From NCBI GenBank assembly GCA_040221975.1, contig JAVJWR010000027.1:62001-126000 (forward strand): a DNA stretch of 64,000 bases, read 5' to 3'. This DNA comes from Haliea sp040221975 (lineage in GTDB: Bacteria > Pseudomonadota > Gammaproteobacteria > Pseudomonadales > Halieaceae). Numbering within the stretch: the first letter of the stretch is position 1; each line of letters begins with the position of its first letter. Below the pieces are notes generated by a model that was not told where the DNA came from, ran no database searches, and saw only the letters and a list, made by a program, of their open reading frames with translations. Below are positions 52,581 to 61,148 of this stretch, one piece after another. The translations under genes were made by a program, and so were the position numbers.

Positions 52581-52608
52581 TTGGCGAACTAATAATTTTC
52601 GATATAGG
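52581..52608 (+). promoter_or_regulatory. Candidate promoter for the Ser/Thr kinase gene
   Basis: TTGGCG (52581-52586) and TATAGG (52603-52608) are 16 bases apart, giving a start site about 45 bases before the kinase ATG. It lies after the orphan terminator, so the kinase would have an independent transcript. Confidence 0.5.
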
Positions 52609-52660
52609 GCGACCAGCAGTTAGGATAGAGCCTTCGATCAAGGGCATTGGAGTCGCAGGC

Positions 52661-54205
52661 ATGGCAAAGGCAGGAGGTACCAGGGAGCACTCTGGCGAGG
52701 AAGGTGACAAGACGGTACTGGCGGACACTGCGGACCAGACCGTCGTCGCCCCGGCATCCGAGCCCGATGCCCTGCCGCCTTTACCCGAGGGCAATGAAGA
52801 CGAGACTCTGCTGGCAACACCTGCTGCCGCCGCTGGCCCGGGCCTGAATACCGCAGCCGAGCTGCCCACCCGGGCGGTCGACGAGGACAGCACCCAGGTC
52901 AATACCCATCCCGGCGCGTCGCCCCTGACCGGGCGCAGCTACGTACCCCATTCCAGCAATGTCATCAAGGACCGCTTCGTGCTGGAGTCCCGGCTCGGCA
53001 AGGGTGGCATGGGCCAGGTCTACAAGGCGCGAGACCTGCGCAAGGAAGAGGCCAACGACGACAATCCCTGGGTCGCGATCAAGTTTCTCGGTGAAGAATT
53101 CAGTCGCCACCCCAAGGCCCTGATCAGCCTGCAGCGGGAGGCGAAAAAATCGCAACAGCTCGCGCACCCCAATGTGCTGACCGTGTACGACTTCGACCGC
53201 GATGGCGACCGGGTCTACATGACCATGGAGATGCTGCAGGGTGACGCCCTGTCGGGTCTCAAGAACATCAAGTTCGCCGAAGGCAAGGAACCGGACAACG
53301 AGACCCTGATCGAGCAGATGGCCAGCGGCCTCGCCTACGCGCACGAAAACGGCCTGGTGCACTCGGACTTCAAGCCGGACAATGTGTTTGTCACTACTGA
53401 CGGCCGGGTCAAGATCCTCGACTTCGGCATTGCCCGGATCATGGATTCCGCGGTGCACAAGGACAGTTTCGACGCCGGTGAACTGGGGGCCATGACCCTG
53501 CGCTATGCCTCCCTGGAAATGCTGCTCAGGGACAGTGATCCCCATCCCGCCGACGATGTCTACGCCCTCGGTTTGATTGCCTACCAGTTGTACACCGGTG
53601 CCCATCCCTACGGCGGCAGAACGGCACTGGACGCGCTGGAGCAGGGCCTGAAGCCACAGCCGATTAAAGGCATCAAGCGCCACCAGTGGCGCGCCATTGC
53701 CGGTGCCATCGCCCTGCAGCGGGCGCACCGGACGCCCAGCGCGGAGCAGTTCCTCAAGGAGTTTTCGGGCACCAGCAGGCGCAACCGGATGCTGCTGGCA
53801 ATGGTGCTGGTACTGGCGCTGGCCTCGGGTTACTTCGCCTGGGAAGCGAGCAAGCCGGAGGGGCCCGCGGTGCCCTTTGCGGAGCTGCCGGCGCAGGTTC
53901 AGGACGAGTTCCGCAGTCACATCGACCGCGGTCAGCAGTCGGCAGAGATCGGCGACTGGGATGGGGCCTCCCGCTATTTCATCGCTGCCTACGCACTGCA
54001 TCCGCGCAATCCCGAAGCCGAAAACGGTTTGCGCATGCTGGTCCAGCACCTGGTGGAAGTCGCGCCCACCATGGTGACGCCGCGGCAGCAGGAGTATCTG
54101 TTGAGGTTGATGGATGCCTACGCCGGGGAGAACGAGTTCCTGGCCAACAATCGCCAGTTGGCGCAGCTGCGAGATACGCTGCGGGCGCGGCTGGATCCGC
54201 AGTAG
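52661..54205 (+). CDS. Membrane-anchored Ser/Thr protein kinase
   Basis: The 514-residue product has a disordered acidic N terminus (1-100), then a Hanks-type kinase domain (105-370): GKGGMG (113-118), Lys141, Glu160, catalytic HSDFKPDN (234-241) in which the usual Arg of HRD is Ser, and DFG (254-256). A transmembrane helix is at about 377-394, followed by a periplasmic helical TPR-like domain. It phosphorylates cytoplasmic proteins and may sense a periplasmic signal. The N terminus repeats Asp/Glu-x-Thr motifs that could be autophosphorylation sites. Neighbours are a hydrolase lipoprotein and a pseudo-caspase lipoprotein. Confidence 0.88.
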   Translation: MAKAGGTREHSGEEGDKTVLADTADQTVVAPASEPDALPPLPEGNEDETLLATPAAAAGPGLNTAAELPTRAVDEDSTQVNTHPGASPLTGRSYVPHSSNVIKDRFVLESRLGKGGMGQVYKARDLRKEEANDDNPWVAIKFLGEEFSRHPKALISLQREAKKSQQLAHPNVLTVYDFDRDGDRVYMTMEMLQGDALSGLKNIKFAEGKEPDNETLIEQMASGLAYAHENGLVHSDFKPDNVFVTTDGRVKILDFGIARIMDSAVHKDSFDAGELGAMTLRYASLEMLLRDSDPHPADDVYALGLIAYQLYTGAHPYGGRTALDALEQGLKPQPIKGIKRHQWRAIAGAIALQRAHRTPSAEQFLKEFSGTSRRNRMLLAMVLVLALASGYFAWEASKPEGPAVPFAELPAQVQDEFRSHIDRGQQSAEIGDWDGASRYFIAAYALHPRNPEAENGLRMLVQHLVEVAPTMVTPRQQEYLLRLMDAYAGENEFLANNRQLAQLRDTLRARLDPQ

Positions 54206-54223
54206 CCGTGACGGTCGCTGGCG

Positions 54224-55066
54224 TCAGTCGCCGCTCGCCAGCACACTGTCCAGCAGCCCGGGCCACGCTTCCACCCAGCAGCAGTGGTGGTCGAAGTCTG
54301 CATGCAGCCGGTACTCTGCATCGGGGTGACGTTCCCGGTAGCGGGCGGTCGTTGTGGGTGGCACTATCCTGTCCAGGCCGCCGGCGAGGTGGACCTGCCG
54401 GAAGGCGGCGCCGGGTCCAATTTCCAGCGCCGGGTTCAGGGAGCCTGTCAGCGGCAGGTGCCGGTGATATTCGGTCCAGGCCGCTGTGTCCAGGTTGCTG
54501 GCGACAGTGACCACGGTGGTGGGCAGCGTCTGCTGCTGCGCCAGCAGCAGTGCCAGCGCGCCGCCGCCGCTGTAGCCCACCAGCACCAGTGACGCAGGCT
54601 GGTATTCCGCGAGCAGCCCTTGCACCGCCTCCGCGAGCGCGTCCAGGACTGCCGGTGAGTAGCGCCCCTCCGTCCACAGGTCCGGTTCGCATGGAGGGGA
54701 GGGTGTTCCCGGCTGGTGATAGCAGGGCCGGCCCAGCAGCAGTGCCGGGTAGGGGGCCGCCAGCATCAGGTCCAGCGCCACCGCGCTGCGCCCTGTGGGG
54801 TTGGCGGCTCGCTCCCTGCCCAGCCAGGGGCGCCCATCACCCTCGAGGTACAGGTGCAGCCGCTCGCCCCGCACCGGTTCGGTCCGGGCCAGCACCGGGA
54901 GAGTGAAGGGGCCGCCCGGTACGTGCCGGAGACTGAGACCGTGCCGTTCGGCGAGTTGGTCTGCATCCGGGATACCGCTGCAGGCAACCAGTAGCGACAC
55001 GGTTAGCAAAACCAGCCATCGGCGCTTGTGGCCATACCGCGAATGAATTATGTTCGAAGCCTCCAT
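54224..55066 (-). CDS. Alpha/beta hydrolase lipoprotein
   Basis: The 280-residue product has a lipobox in LLVACSG (Cys about 30) and an alpha/beta-hydrolase core with LHLYLEGDGRPW, the nucleophile in LVLVGYSGGGALALLLA and a probable catalytic His in ADFDHHCCWVEAW. It would be anchored to a membrane and act in the periplasm. The start at 55066 gives a good lipoprotein signal. It lies between the kinase and caspase-like genes on the opposite strand, and its 5' end is divergent from the caspase gene with little or no spacer. Confidence 0.75.
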   Translation of the reverse strand: MEASNIIHSRYGHKRRWLVLLTVSLLVACSGIPDADQLAERHGLSLRHVPGGPFTLPVLARTEPVRGERLHLYLEGDGRPWLGRERAANPTGRSAVALDLMLAAPYPALLLGRPCYHQPGTPSPPCEPDLWTEGRYSPAVLDALAEAVQGLLAEYQPASLVLVGYSGGGALALLLAQQQTLPTTVVTVASNLDTAAWTEYHRHLPLTGSLNPALEIGPGAAFRQVHLAGGLDRIVPPTTTARYRERHPDAEYRLHADFDHHCCWVEAWPGLLDSVLASGD

Positions 55067-55136
55067 GAAAATAACAGCGGGTTCCCGTGCCATGACCAGT
55101 GTATTTCCGTCCCTTCCGCCTGCCGTCGGCCGCACC

Positions 55137-56702
55137 ATGCGCAACGCTTGCCTGGCTGCCGCAGCTTCGGCCCTGCTGGCCGCCTGTGCCGGCAGCCCGG
55201 GAGGCCCGGTCGAGATTCCCGAGGGCGCGGCCGTCGCCGACCTCTACATTGTAGACTGCCTGTTGCCGGGGCAGGTACGTCAGCTGGGCAACTCCACTTA
55301 TCTCACCCCGCGACGACCCACCCGCACGACCGCTCAGGACTGTCGCCTGCGTGGCGGCGAGTATGTGTCCTTTGACCGGGCGGATTACAAGACGGCGCTG
55401 CGGGTCTGGCTGCCGGCGGCCGAGGCTGGCGATGCCGATGCGCAGAATTCCGTGGGTGAAATTTTCGAGCGCGGCCTCGGTACGGAGCCCAATTACGAAG
55501 TGGCCGCCCTGTGGTTCAAACGCGCGGCAGAGCAGGGCCACAAGGGTGCGCAGTTCAATCTCGGTACCCTCTACGAAACCGGCAAGGGAGTGCCGCTGGA
55601 CAAGGCCGAGGCCCTGAACTGGTATCGCCAGGCCTGGGGCCTGGCCGAGGACCAGCTGGTGTACAAGTCTGATGCAGAAGCGGCGCTGCTGGCCAAGGCC
55701 GAGGAGAATGTGGCCCTGCAGGCTGAAAACACCACGTTGGCGGAACAGATGGCACAGGCGCGCGTCGAGCGCGAGAAGGCCCGGGCCGAGGCGGCCGCCG
55801 CGAAAGCAGAGGCCGCGTCAGCGAGAGCGGATGCTGCGACGACGCCTGCCCCAGCCCCATCTCCCCCGCCGGTTGCCCAGCCAGAACCGCTGGTGGAGAG
55901 TGGCCTGGTGAGTATCGGTGCCGATACGGCAGCCCCGGGCGGGGACATCTCCAGGGATGGCCGCAATTACGGCCGCTACTACGCCCTGGTCATCGGCAAT
56001 GGCAGTTACCAGTTCCTGGATGACCTGCAAACGCCGGCTTCCGATGTGGACAAGATCGCCCGCGTGCTGAGTGACAAGTACGGTTTTGCCGTGCAGGTAC
56101 TGAAGAACACCAGCGACGTCGGTGTGCTGCGCGCGCTCAACCAGCTCAACGAGGTACTGGAAGAAAACGACAACCTGCTGATCTACTACGCCGGCTACGG
56201 CAACCGCAGGCCGGTCGGCGCCTACGAGGCGGGTTACTGGCTGCCGGTCAATGCCGAGCCGCCACCCAACGACACCTTCTGGGTACCCACCGAGCAGGTC
56301 AGCAGCCACCTGGCCCGGCTGCCGGCCCGGCGCATCATGGTGGTGACTGACTCCGCCTTCGCCGGCCTGCTGGCGGACAACCCGGCTTTCCTGCTGGCCA
56401 GCGGCCCCGACGCCCTGCTCAGCGACGCCTACATCGGCCTGCGCTTCCCCAACAAGTCGCGCCTGCTGCTGACCTCCGGCCAGGACTTCCCCCTGGCCAG
56501 CGAGCGCGACCCGGGCACCTCGGTATTTGCCGAAGCTTTCATCCGCGCCCTGCAGGACAACGAGGCGGTGATCACCGGCCCCGCCCTGTTCCTCAGCATG
56601 CTGGACCTGCTGGACGAGAGCCTGCCGGGCCTGGACCCCGAGTTCAAGGCCATCAAGCGGGCGGGCGATGAGGTCGGCGAGTTCTACTTCGTGGCGCGAT
56701 AA
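55137..56702 (+). CDS. Sel1-repeat lipoprotein with inactive caspase-fold domain
   Basis: The 521-residue product has a lipobox LLAAC (Cys17), Sel1-like repeats (about 80-170: AGDADAQNSVGEIFERGLGT and EQGHKGAQFNLGTLYETGKG), an Ala/Glu coiled coil (175-235), and a caspase-like domain from residue 277 (YYALVIGNGSYQF). The His motif YYAGHG is here YYAGYG (Tyr354) and the Cys motif DSCFAG is DSAFAG (Ala407), so both catalytic residues are gone. It is probably a scaffold or binding protein. I prefer the ATG at 55137, which starts the signal peptide; in-frame ATGs at 55050, 55065 and 55092 are possible. Confidence 0.85.
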   Translation: MRNACLAAAASALLAACAGSPGGPVEIPEGAAVADLYIVDCLLPGQVRQLGNSTYLTPRRPTRTTAQDCRLRGGEYVSFDRADYKTALRVWLPAAEAGDADAQNSVGEIFERGLGTEPNYEVAALWFKRAAEQGHKGAQFNLGTLYETGKGVPLDKAEALNWYRQAWGLAEDQLVYKSDAEAALLAKAEENVALQAENTTLAEQMAQARVEREKARAEAAAAKAEAASARADAATTPAPAPSPPPVAQPEPLVESGLVSIGADTAAPGGDISRDGRNYGRYYALVIGNGSYQFLDDLQTPASDVDKIARVLSDKYGFAVQVLKNTSDVGVLRALNQLNEVLEENDNLLIYYAGYGNRRPVGAYEAGYWLPVNAEPPPNDTFWVPTEQVSSHLARLPARRIMVVTDSAFAGLLADNPAFLLASGPDALLSDAYIGLRFPNKSRLLLTSGQDFPLASERDPGTSVFAEAFIRALQDNEAVITGPALFLSMLDLLDESLPGLDPEFKAIKRAGDEVGEFYFVAR

Positions 56703-56722
56703 AAGGGCGGTGAGGAAACAGT

Positions 56723-56751
56723 TGAGGAAACCCGCCGACGCCCTTATAATC
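56723..56751 (+). promoter_or_regulatory. Consensus sigma-70 promoter of tRNA-Val
   Basis: TTGAGG (56723-56728) and a perfect TATAAT (56746-56751) are 17 bases apart, followed by a GC-rich discriminator (CGCGCCCC) typical of stringently controlled stable RNA genes. The tRNA begins 17 bases after the -10 box. Confidence 0.85.
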
Positions 56752-56767
56752 GCGCCCCTCAGTCAAC

Positions 56768-56844
<77 letters not shown>

Positions 56845-56853
56845 AACAAAAGA

Positions 56854-56876
56854 CCCCGCCGCAGGCGGGGTTTTTT
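56854..56876 (+). terminator. Rho-independent terminator after tRNA-Val
   Basis: CCCCGCC (56854-56860) and GGCGGGG (56864-56870) form a 7-bp GC stem with a GCA loop and a run of six T residues. It ends the tRNA transcript ten bases after the CCA. Confidence 0.95.
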
Positions 56877-56959
56877 GTTTGGTCAAAGGCTGGATGAGAA
56901 CTGGCGCCAGTTCGACAAACTGTCACTGAATAGGTGGACTCGCGGCCCGTTCAAGGCCC

Positions 56960-57862
56960 CTACAGTGCGGTGACGCGCGGCATTTCCTGGCGTAGATAGT
57001 TCGCCAAGGCCTCGACCACGGCGGGTACGCCCTTGCGCGAGGGCATCAGCAGGCTGATCCGTGCGTCCCCCGCCGACCAGTCCGGCAATACGGCAACCAG
57101 GCGACCGCTGGCCACATCATCGCGGCAGACGTAAAACGGCAGAGCCACGATGCCCAGCCCTTGGGCGGCTGCACATTTCAATGTCACCATGTCATCGCTG
57201 CTGAGGCGGGCGCTGAAGGGAATCTCGACTCTGCGCCCACCGCTGCCAGTAAGCGACCACAGTCCGTCATCGCGCCCCCAGCCGATCCTCAGACCCGCGT
57301 GGCCGCGCAGGTCATCGGGCGTCGAGGGTTTGCCCGTTCGCTCAAGGTAATCCCGACCTGCGAACAGTCGCCAGGGAGAGGGAGCAAGCTGCCGTTGAAT
57401 CAGGCTGGAGTCGGGCAGCGCATCCATGTGGCCGCGGATTGCCATGTCGATGCCCGCTTCCACGATGTCGATGGACTCATTGGTGACCTGCTGGGCCACG
57501 TCGACCAGGGGGTTGGTCACCATGAACTGTGTGATGATGTCGTTGAGGACGAACTGCGCCATGCCGACGGAACAGGACAGACTCACGCGCCCCCGCAGCG
57601 CCTGAGTATGGGTCTTTACCGCCGCCTCCGCAGCTTCCATCTCATCGATGGCGGCGCGCGCGTAGCGGTAAAACTCGAGCCCGAGCTCTGTTACCACGAA
57701 CTGTCGGGATGTCCGCTGGATGAGTCGGATGCCGAGGCGGTCCTCGAGTTGCTGCAGGTGGCGACTCAAACGGGATTTTGGGATGTTCAATGCACGGCTC
57801 GCGGGCGCGAAACCCCGCTTTTCAACCACGTGGACAAAGTAGAAGTAGTCGTTCAGATCCAT
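56960..57862 (-). CDS. LysR-family transcriptional regulator
   Basis: The 300-residue product has a LysR winged helix (MDLNDYFYFVHVVEKRGFAP then ALNIPKSRLSRHLQQLEDRL) and an effector domain of about 210 residues. It is divergent from the pirin gene at 58072, with a 209-base regulatory gap containing a perfect palindrome. This LysR/pirin pair is common, and such regulators often respond to quinones or electrophiles. The start at 57862 was chosen over an ATG 18 codons upstream because it begins the DNA-binding domain. Confidence 0.88.
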   Translation of the reverse strand: MDLNDYFYFVHVVEKRGFAPASRALNIPKSRLSRHLQQLEDRLGIRLIQRTSRQFVVTELGLEFYRYARAAIDEMEAAEAAVKTHTQALRGRVSLSCSVGMAQFVLNDIITQFMVTNPLVDVAQQVTNESIDIVEAGIDMAIRGHMDALPDSSLIQRQLAPSPWRLFAGRDYLERTGKPSTPDDLRGHAGLRIGWGRDDGLWSLTGSGGRRVEIPFSARLSSDDMVTLKCAAAQGLGIVALPFYVCRDDVASGRLVAVLPDWSAGDARISLLMPSRKGVPAVVEALANYLRQEMPRVTAL

Positions 57863-57979
57863 GTTGCTCGTCTTCCCCCGGGTCCCGCGATAGCCGCGTG
57901 CCGTCGTGATCATCACCAGGGCTTCACGGTGAACCGCCGTGGACTGTGCGGCCCGCTATCGCAGATGGTACTTTATCGG

Positions 57980-57991
57980 TCCATATATGGA
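57980..57991. promoter_or_regulatory. Palindromic operator between LysR and pirin genes
   Basis: TCCATATATGGA is a perfect 12-bp palindrome located between the divergent start codons. A second imperfect repeat (GGAACAATGGTTTCC, 57989-58003) overlaps its right side. Both are candidate sites for the LysR regulator. The surrounding 60 bases are AT-rich. Confidence 0.5.
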
Positions 57992-58071
57992 ACAATGGTT
58001 TCCAATTGTGTCACTTTTGATTGTTTAATATCCATGGTTTTATGGGGCCATCCAGCAAGGAGTCCACGACC

Positions 58072-58953
58072 ATGAATGCACACACTGCGATTACCTCATC
58101 CCAGTCCGGGACCGTTTCACCCATCACTGGCCCCATCGCCGGACGTACCCTTGAAATTGGCTCTGGTTTTCAGGCCCAGAGCTTCAAGTACGCAGACTTT
58201 GGCGGAGCGATGGACCCGCTGATCATGGTGGACCATTTCACCATGAGCGAGTCCACCTTCGGCCCGCACGGCCACGCTGGCATCTCCGCGGTATCCGTAC
58301 TCTTTGAAGACAGCGTCGGCGCCTTCAACAATCGCGACTCTCTGGACCACGACATTGATCTGATGCCGGGCGACCTCTACTGGCTCAAGGCCGGAAAGGG
58401 CGGCATGCACGATGAGAAGCCTCGCCCCGGCAGCCGTGCCCACGGTCTGCAGATGTTCGTGAATCTTCCGGCGGAGCAGAAATATGACGACCCAATCGCC
58501 CTCCATGTAAAGGCCGGGGACATGCCGATTATTGAAGGTAGTGGCTATCGCGTCCGAGTTGTTCTGGGCGAAAGCAATGGCGTGCAGGGAGCCAGGTCGC
58601 CGGCCCTGCCCATGACGATTCTGGATATGCAACTGAGCGCCGCTGGCCGGTTCTCCCATAGCCTTCTCGCGCAACAGGCCGCCTGGCTCCACGCCGTCGA
58701 CGGCAGCGCGACAATCCTCATCGACGGGCGCGAGTATCCCCTGCCCGCAGGGCGTGCTCTTGCACTGCGTGGAGACGCAACGTGGGGGGAGCTAACGATC
58801 AGCTCTCGTGACGGCGCCCAGGTGGCGCTGGTGCAGGGGCAACCGCTGCACGAAAAGTTCGTCCAGCGGGGCCCGTTTGCCATGGCGACCGAGGAGGAGG
58901 TCACCGCCGTTGCCGCCGCCTGTGAACGCGGAGAATTCGGTACGATCCAGTAG
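58072..58953 (+). CDS. Pirin family protein
   Basis: The 293-residue bicupin has the N-terminal pirin motif with metal ligands in FGPHGHAGISAV (His66, His68) and GGMHDEKPR (His113, Glu115), followed by GLQMFVNLP and a C-terminal cupin half (DGSATILIDGREYPLPAG). Bacterial pirins act as quercetinases or redox-responsive regulators. An AAGGAG site lies ten bases before the ATG at 58072. The divergent LysR gene is its likely regulator. Confidence 0.9.
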   Translation: MNAHTAITSSQSGTVSPITGPIAGRTLEIGSGFQAQSFKYADFGGAMDPLIMVDHFTMSESTFGPHGHAGISAVSVLFEDSVGAFNNRDSLDHDIDLMPGDLYWLKAGKGGMHDEKPRPGSRAHGLQMFVNLPAEQKYDDPIALHVKAGDMPIIEGSGYRVRVVLGESNGVQGARSPALPMTILDMQLSAAGRFSHSLLAQQAAWLHAVDGSATILIDGREYPLPAGRALALRGDATWGELTISSRDGAQVALVQGQPLHEKFVQRGPFAMATEEEVTAVAAACERGEFGTIQ

Positions 58954-59203
58954 CTCCAGGCATCCTCGACCTCAACGATTTCGAGATGCCGATCTTCAGC
59001 GTCGATCGCGAAAACGCGTCCGGTATCCCCGAGCCCGCGCGGCGGTGCCGGCGTTCTCGACGCCTTTCTGCAGGGCGCCCCATTCTTTGGCGCCGAGGTT
59101 GCAGGATCCCTCCCGGTCGGCTCCTTCCACGATCGCTTTGATGTTGAGGCGGGCAAGCCCCAAGGGACTCTGGCCAGGGAGATACGTGATACCGTTTCCG
59201 CAC

Positions 59204-59926
59204 TCATGGCCGGTGACTGGCACTCGCGGACGAGTGGAATCGCCCGTCCACCAGGCTCATGATCCGCGAGCAGCGCGCGGCGAGGCGGTTGTCGTGGGTG
59301 ACTATCAGGACGGCGCACTGGAAGCGGCTGTTTACCTGCCGGAACAGTTCGAAAATGCGGTCCGCAGACTGGGTGTCGAGGTTGCCGGTGGGTTCATCCG
59401 CCAGCAGCAGGGCGGGTCGGGTGACCAGGGCCCGGGCAATGGCCACCCGCTGTTGTTCGCCACCGGAAATCTGTGAGGGCTTCTTCGCTCCGAAACCCGC
59501 GAGACCGACATCGGCCAGCAGGCTCTGCGCCTGTTCAATGTCGTCGGCGCCGGGTTTGCCGTGGCGCAGAATCAGCGGCATCAGCACATTTTCCAGCACA
59601 CTGAAGGCCGGGATCAGGTGGTGGAACTGGAATACAAAGCCGATGGCTTCGTTGCGCAGGCGTGTGCGGCCCGCATCGTCCATGGTCTGGGTAGGGTGCT
59701 CAAGCAGGTACAGCTCCCCGCTGGTGGGCGTGTCGAGCAGTCCGATCAGGTTGAGCAGGGTGCTCTTGCCCGATCCCGACGGTCCGACCAGTGCCGCCAG
59801 CTCGCCGCTCTCAAGCCGCAGGTCAATGCCGTGCAATACCTCGTGCTCCTGCGGCGTGGCGATATGGTAGGTCTTGCTCACGGCGCTCAAACGCAACACC
59901 GCAGCGCGAGATGCCGGGTCAGACAT
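59204..59926 (-). CDS. ABC exporter ATPase (LolD/MacB-type)
   Basis: The 240-residue product has Walker A GPSGSGKS (48-55), a Q-loop FVFQFHHLIPAFSVLENVLM, signature SGGEQQR (154-160) and Walker B LLLADEPTGNLD (173-184). It belongs to the LolCDE/MacB class that powers FtsX-like permeases. It overlaps the permease gene by eight bases and is the last gene of a four-gene operon. The substrate of the exporter is not evident. Confidence 0.92.
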   Translation of the reverse strand: MSDPASRAAVLRLSAVSKTYHIATPQEHEVLHGIDLRLESGELAALVGPSGSGKSTLLNLIGLLDTPTSGELYLLEHPTQTMDDAGRTRLRNEAIGFVFQFHHLIPAFSVLENVLMPLILRHGKPGADDIEQAQSLLADVGLAGFGAKKPSQISGGEQQRVAIARALVTRPALLLADEPTGNLDTQSADRIFELFRQVNSRFQCAVLIVTHDNRLAARCSRIMSLVDGRFHSSASASHRP

Positions 59927-61148
59927 AGCGGATTGCCACGGCCGGATCCAGCCGCGCTGCCCGGCGGGCGGGCAGGGCTGAGGCCAGCACGCCGGTGAGG
60001 CAGGCGATGACCATGGCAAACGGGATCAGTGACAGTGGTACAGGGATAAAGAACAGGCCCGGACCGAGGGTATTGAAAGCCTGTACCAGCGCCCAGCCAA
60101 TGCCCGCACCAATGGCCGAGCCCAGCAACCCGAGCAGGCCGCCCTGTACCAGGAATACCCGCAGCACCTGTTTTCTGGAACTGCCCATGGCGCGGAGAAT
60201 GCCGATCTCCCGTGTGTGCTGTACCACGCTTACCGCGAGCACGCTGGCTATGCCGAAGGCCACCGAAATTCCCACAAATACGCGAATCATTTGGGTAGTC
60301 AGGCTTTGCGAGCGCAGGGCGTTGAGCAGTTGGCCATTGGTTTCCATCCAACTCTCCGCGCGCAGCCCGCTGAGTCGGGCGATGCGGGCGGCGACGCGGT
60401 CCGCGGTGAAGATATCGTTCACGGTGGTATCAATGACCGTGATGCCGCCGGGCAGGTCGAGCAGGGTCTGGGTTTGCTTGAGGTCGAGATACACGAAACG
60501 TGCGTCCAGTTCCCGCACGCCCAGTTCGAAGATGCCGGCGACGTCGACCACGGCGATACGGCCATCACCCGCGTCAAGGCGCAGCTTGTCACCCAGGCCA
60601 AGACCCAGCGTTCGTGCGAGTTCTGTGCCGATCAGGGCGTGGCCATCGCCAACCAGGAAGCGGCCGGCAATCAGGCTGGGTGCAATGGCGATGATCTCCT
60701 GGTAACGCTCGGGATCAATGCCGACCAGTGCGACCGAGGCCCGCGCGGTACCCCGTCGTGCCAGGGCAGGGCCGCTGACGACCGGCGACACAGCCTGTAT
60801 ATCGGGGGCGGCATCGAGCATGTCGCGTATTGCCTGCCAGTTGTTGATCGAGCGCAGGCGCTGGGCGCGGGGGCTGTCGAGCAACAAAATCATCGCGTTG
60901 TCCGCGGGCGGCAGCTGGCGGTTTACCTCGTCGAGCGGCATGATACGAACATGTGCCTGGGTGCCCAGCGTGCGCTCAATGATATTGGCCTGCAGGCCGG
61001 TGATCAGGGCGGTAATAAAGACGATGACAGCGACACCGCCGGCGATGCCGACCAGGATCAGCAGGGTCTGCATGACGTTCTCAAACAGGAATCGGACCGC
61101 GATCAGTCCCTCTGTCCAGAGGAAGCGGTGCACTGCGCCGGGTATCAC
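59919..61148 (-). CDS. ABC exporter permease (MacB/FtsX-like)
   Basis: The 409-residue product has one N-terminal helix (about 24-48), a large periplasmic domain (50-280), and three C-terminal helices with AVSVVQHTREIGILRAMGSS and the ending PARRAARLDPAVAIRYV, the FtsX/MacB signature. With the separate ATPase it would form a mechanotransmission-type exporter that uses the periplasmic adaptor encoded upstream. It overlaps the adaptor by four bases. Confidence 0.9.
   Translation of the reverse strand: MIPGAVHRFLWTEGLIAVRFLFENVMQTLLILVGIAGGVAVIVFITALITGLQANIIERTLGTQAHVRIMPLDEVNRQLPPADNAMILLLDSPRAQRLRSINNWQAIRDMLDAAPDIQAVSPVVSGPALARRGTARASVALVGIDPERYQEIIAIAPSLIAGRFLVGDGHALIGTELARTLGLGLGDKLRLDAGDGRIAVVDVAGIFELGVRELDARFVYLDLKQTQTLLDLPGGITVIDTTVNDIFTADRVAARIARLSGLRAESWMETNGQLLNALRSQSLTTQMIRVFVGISVAFGIASVLAVSVVQHTREIGILRAMGSSRKQVLRVFLVQGGLLGLLGSAIGAGIGWALVQAFNTLGPGLFFIPVPLSLIPFAMVIACLTGVLASALPARRAARLDPAVAIRYV

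Larger units (their letters stand above)
52268..52660. other. 393-base intergenic region, AT-rich core
   Basis: This is the only long gap without a recognised gene. It is much more AT-rich than the rest of the window, especially 52365-52520. It holds an orphan terminator hairpin on the plus strand (52476-52498) and a promoter for the kinase (52581-52608). No conserved open frame is seen on either strand. It could contain a small RNA or a leader element ending at the terminator. Confidence 0.75.
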
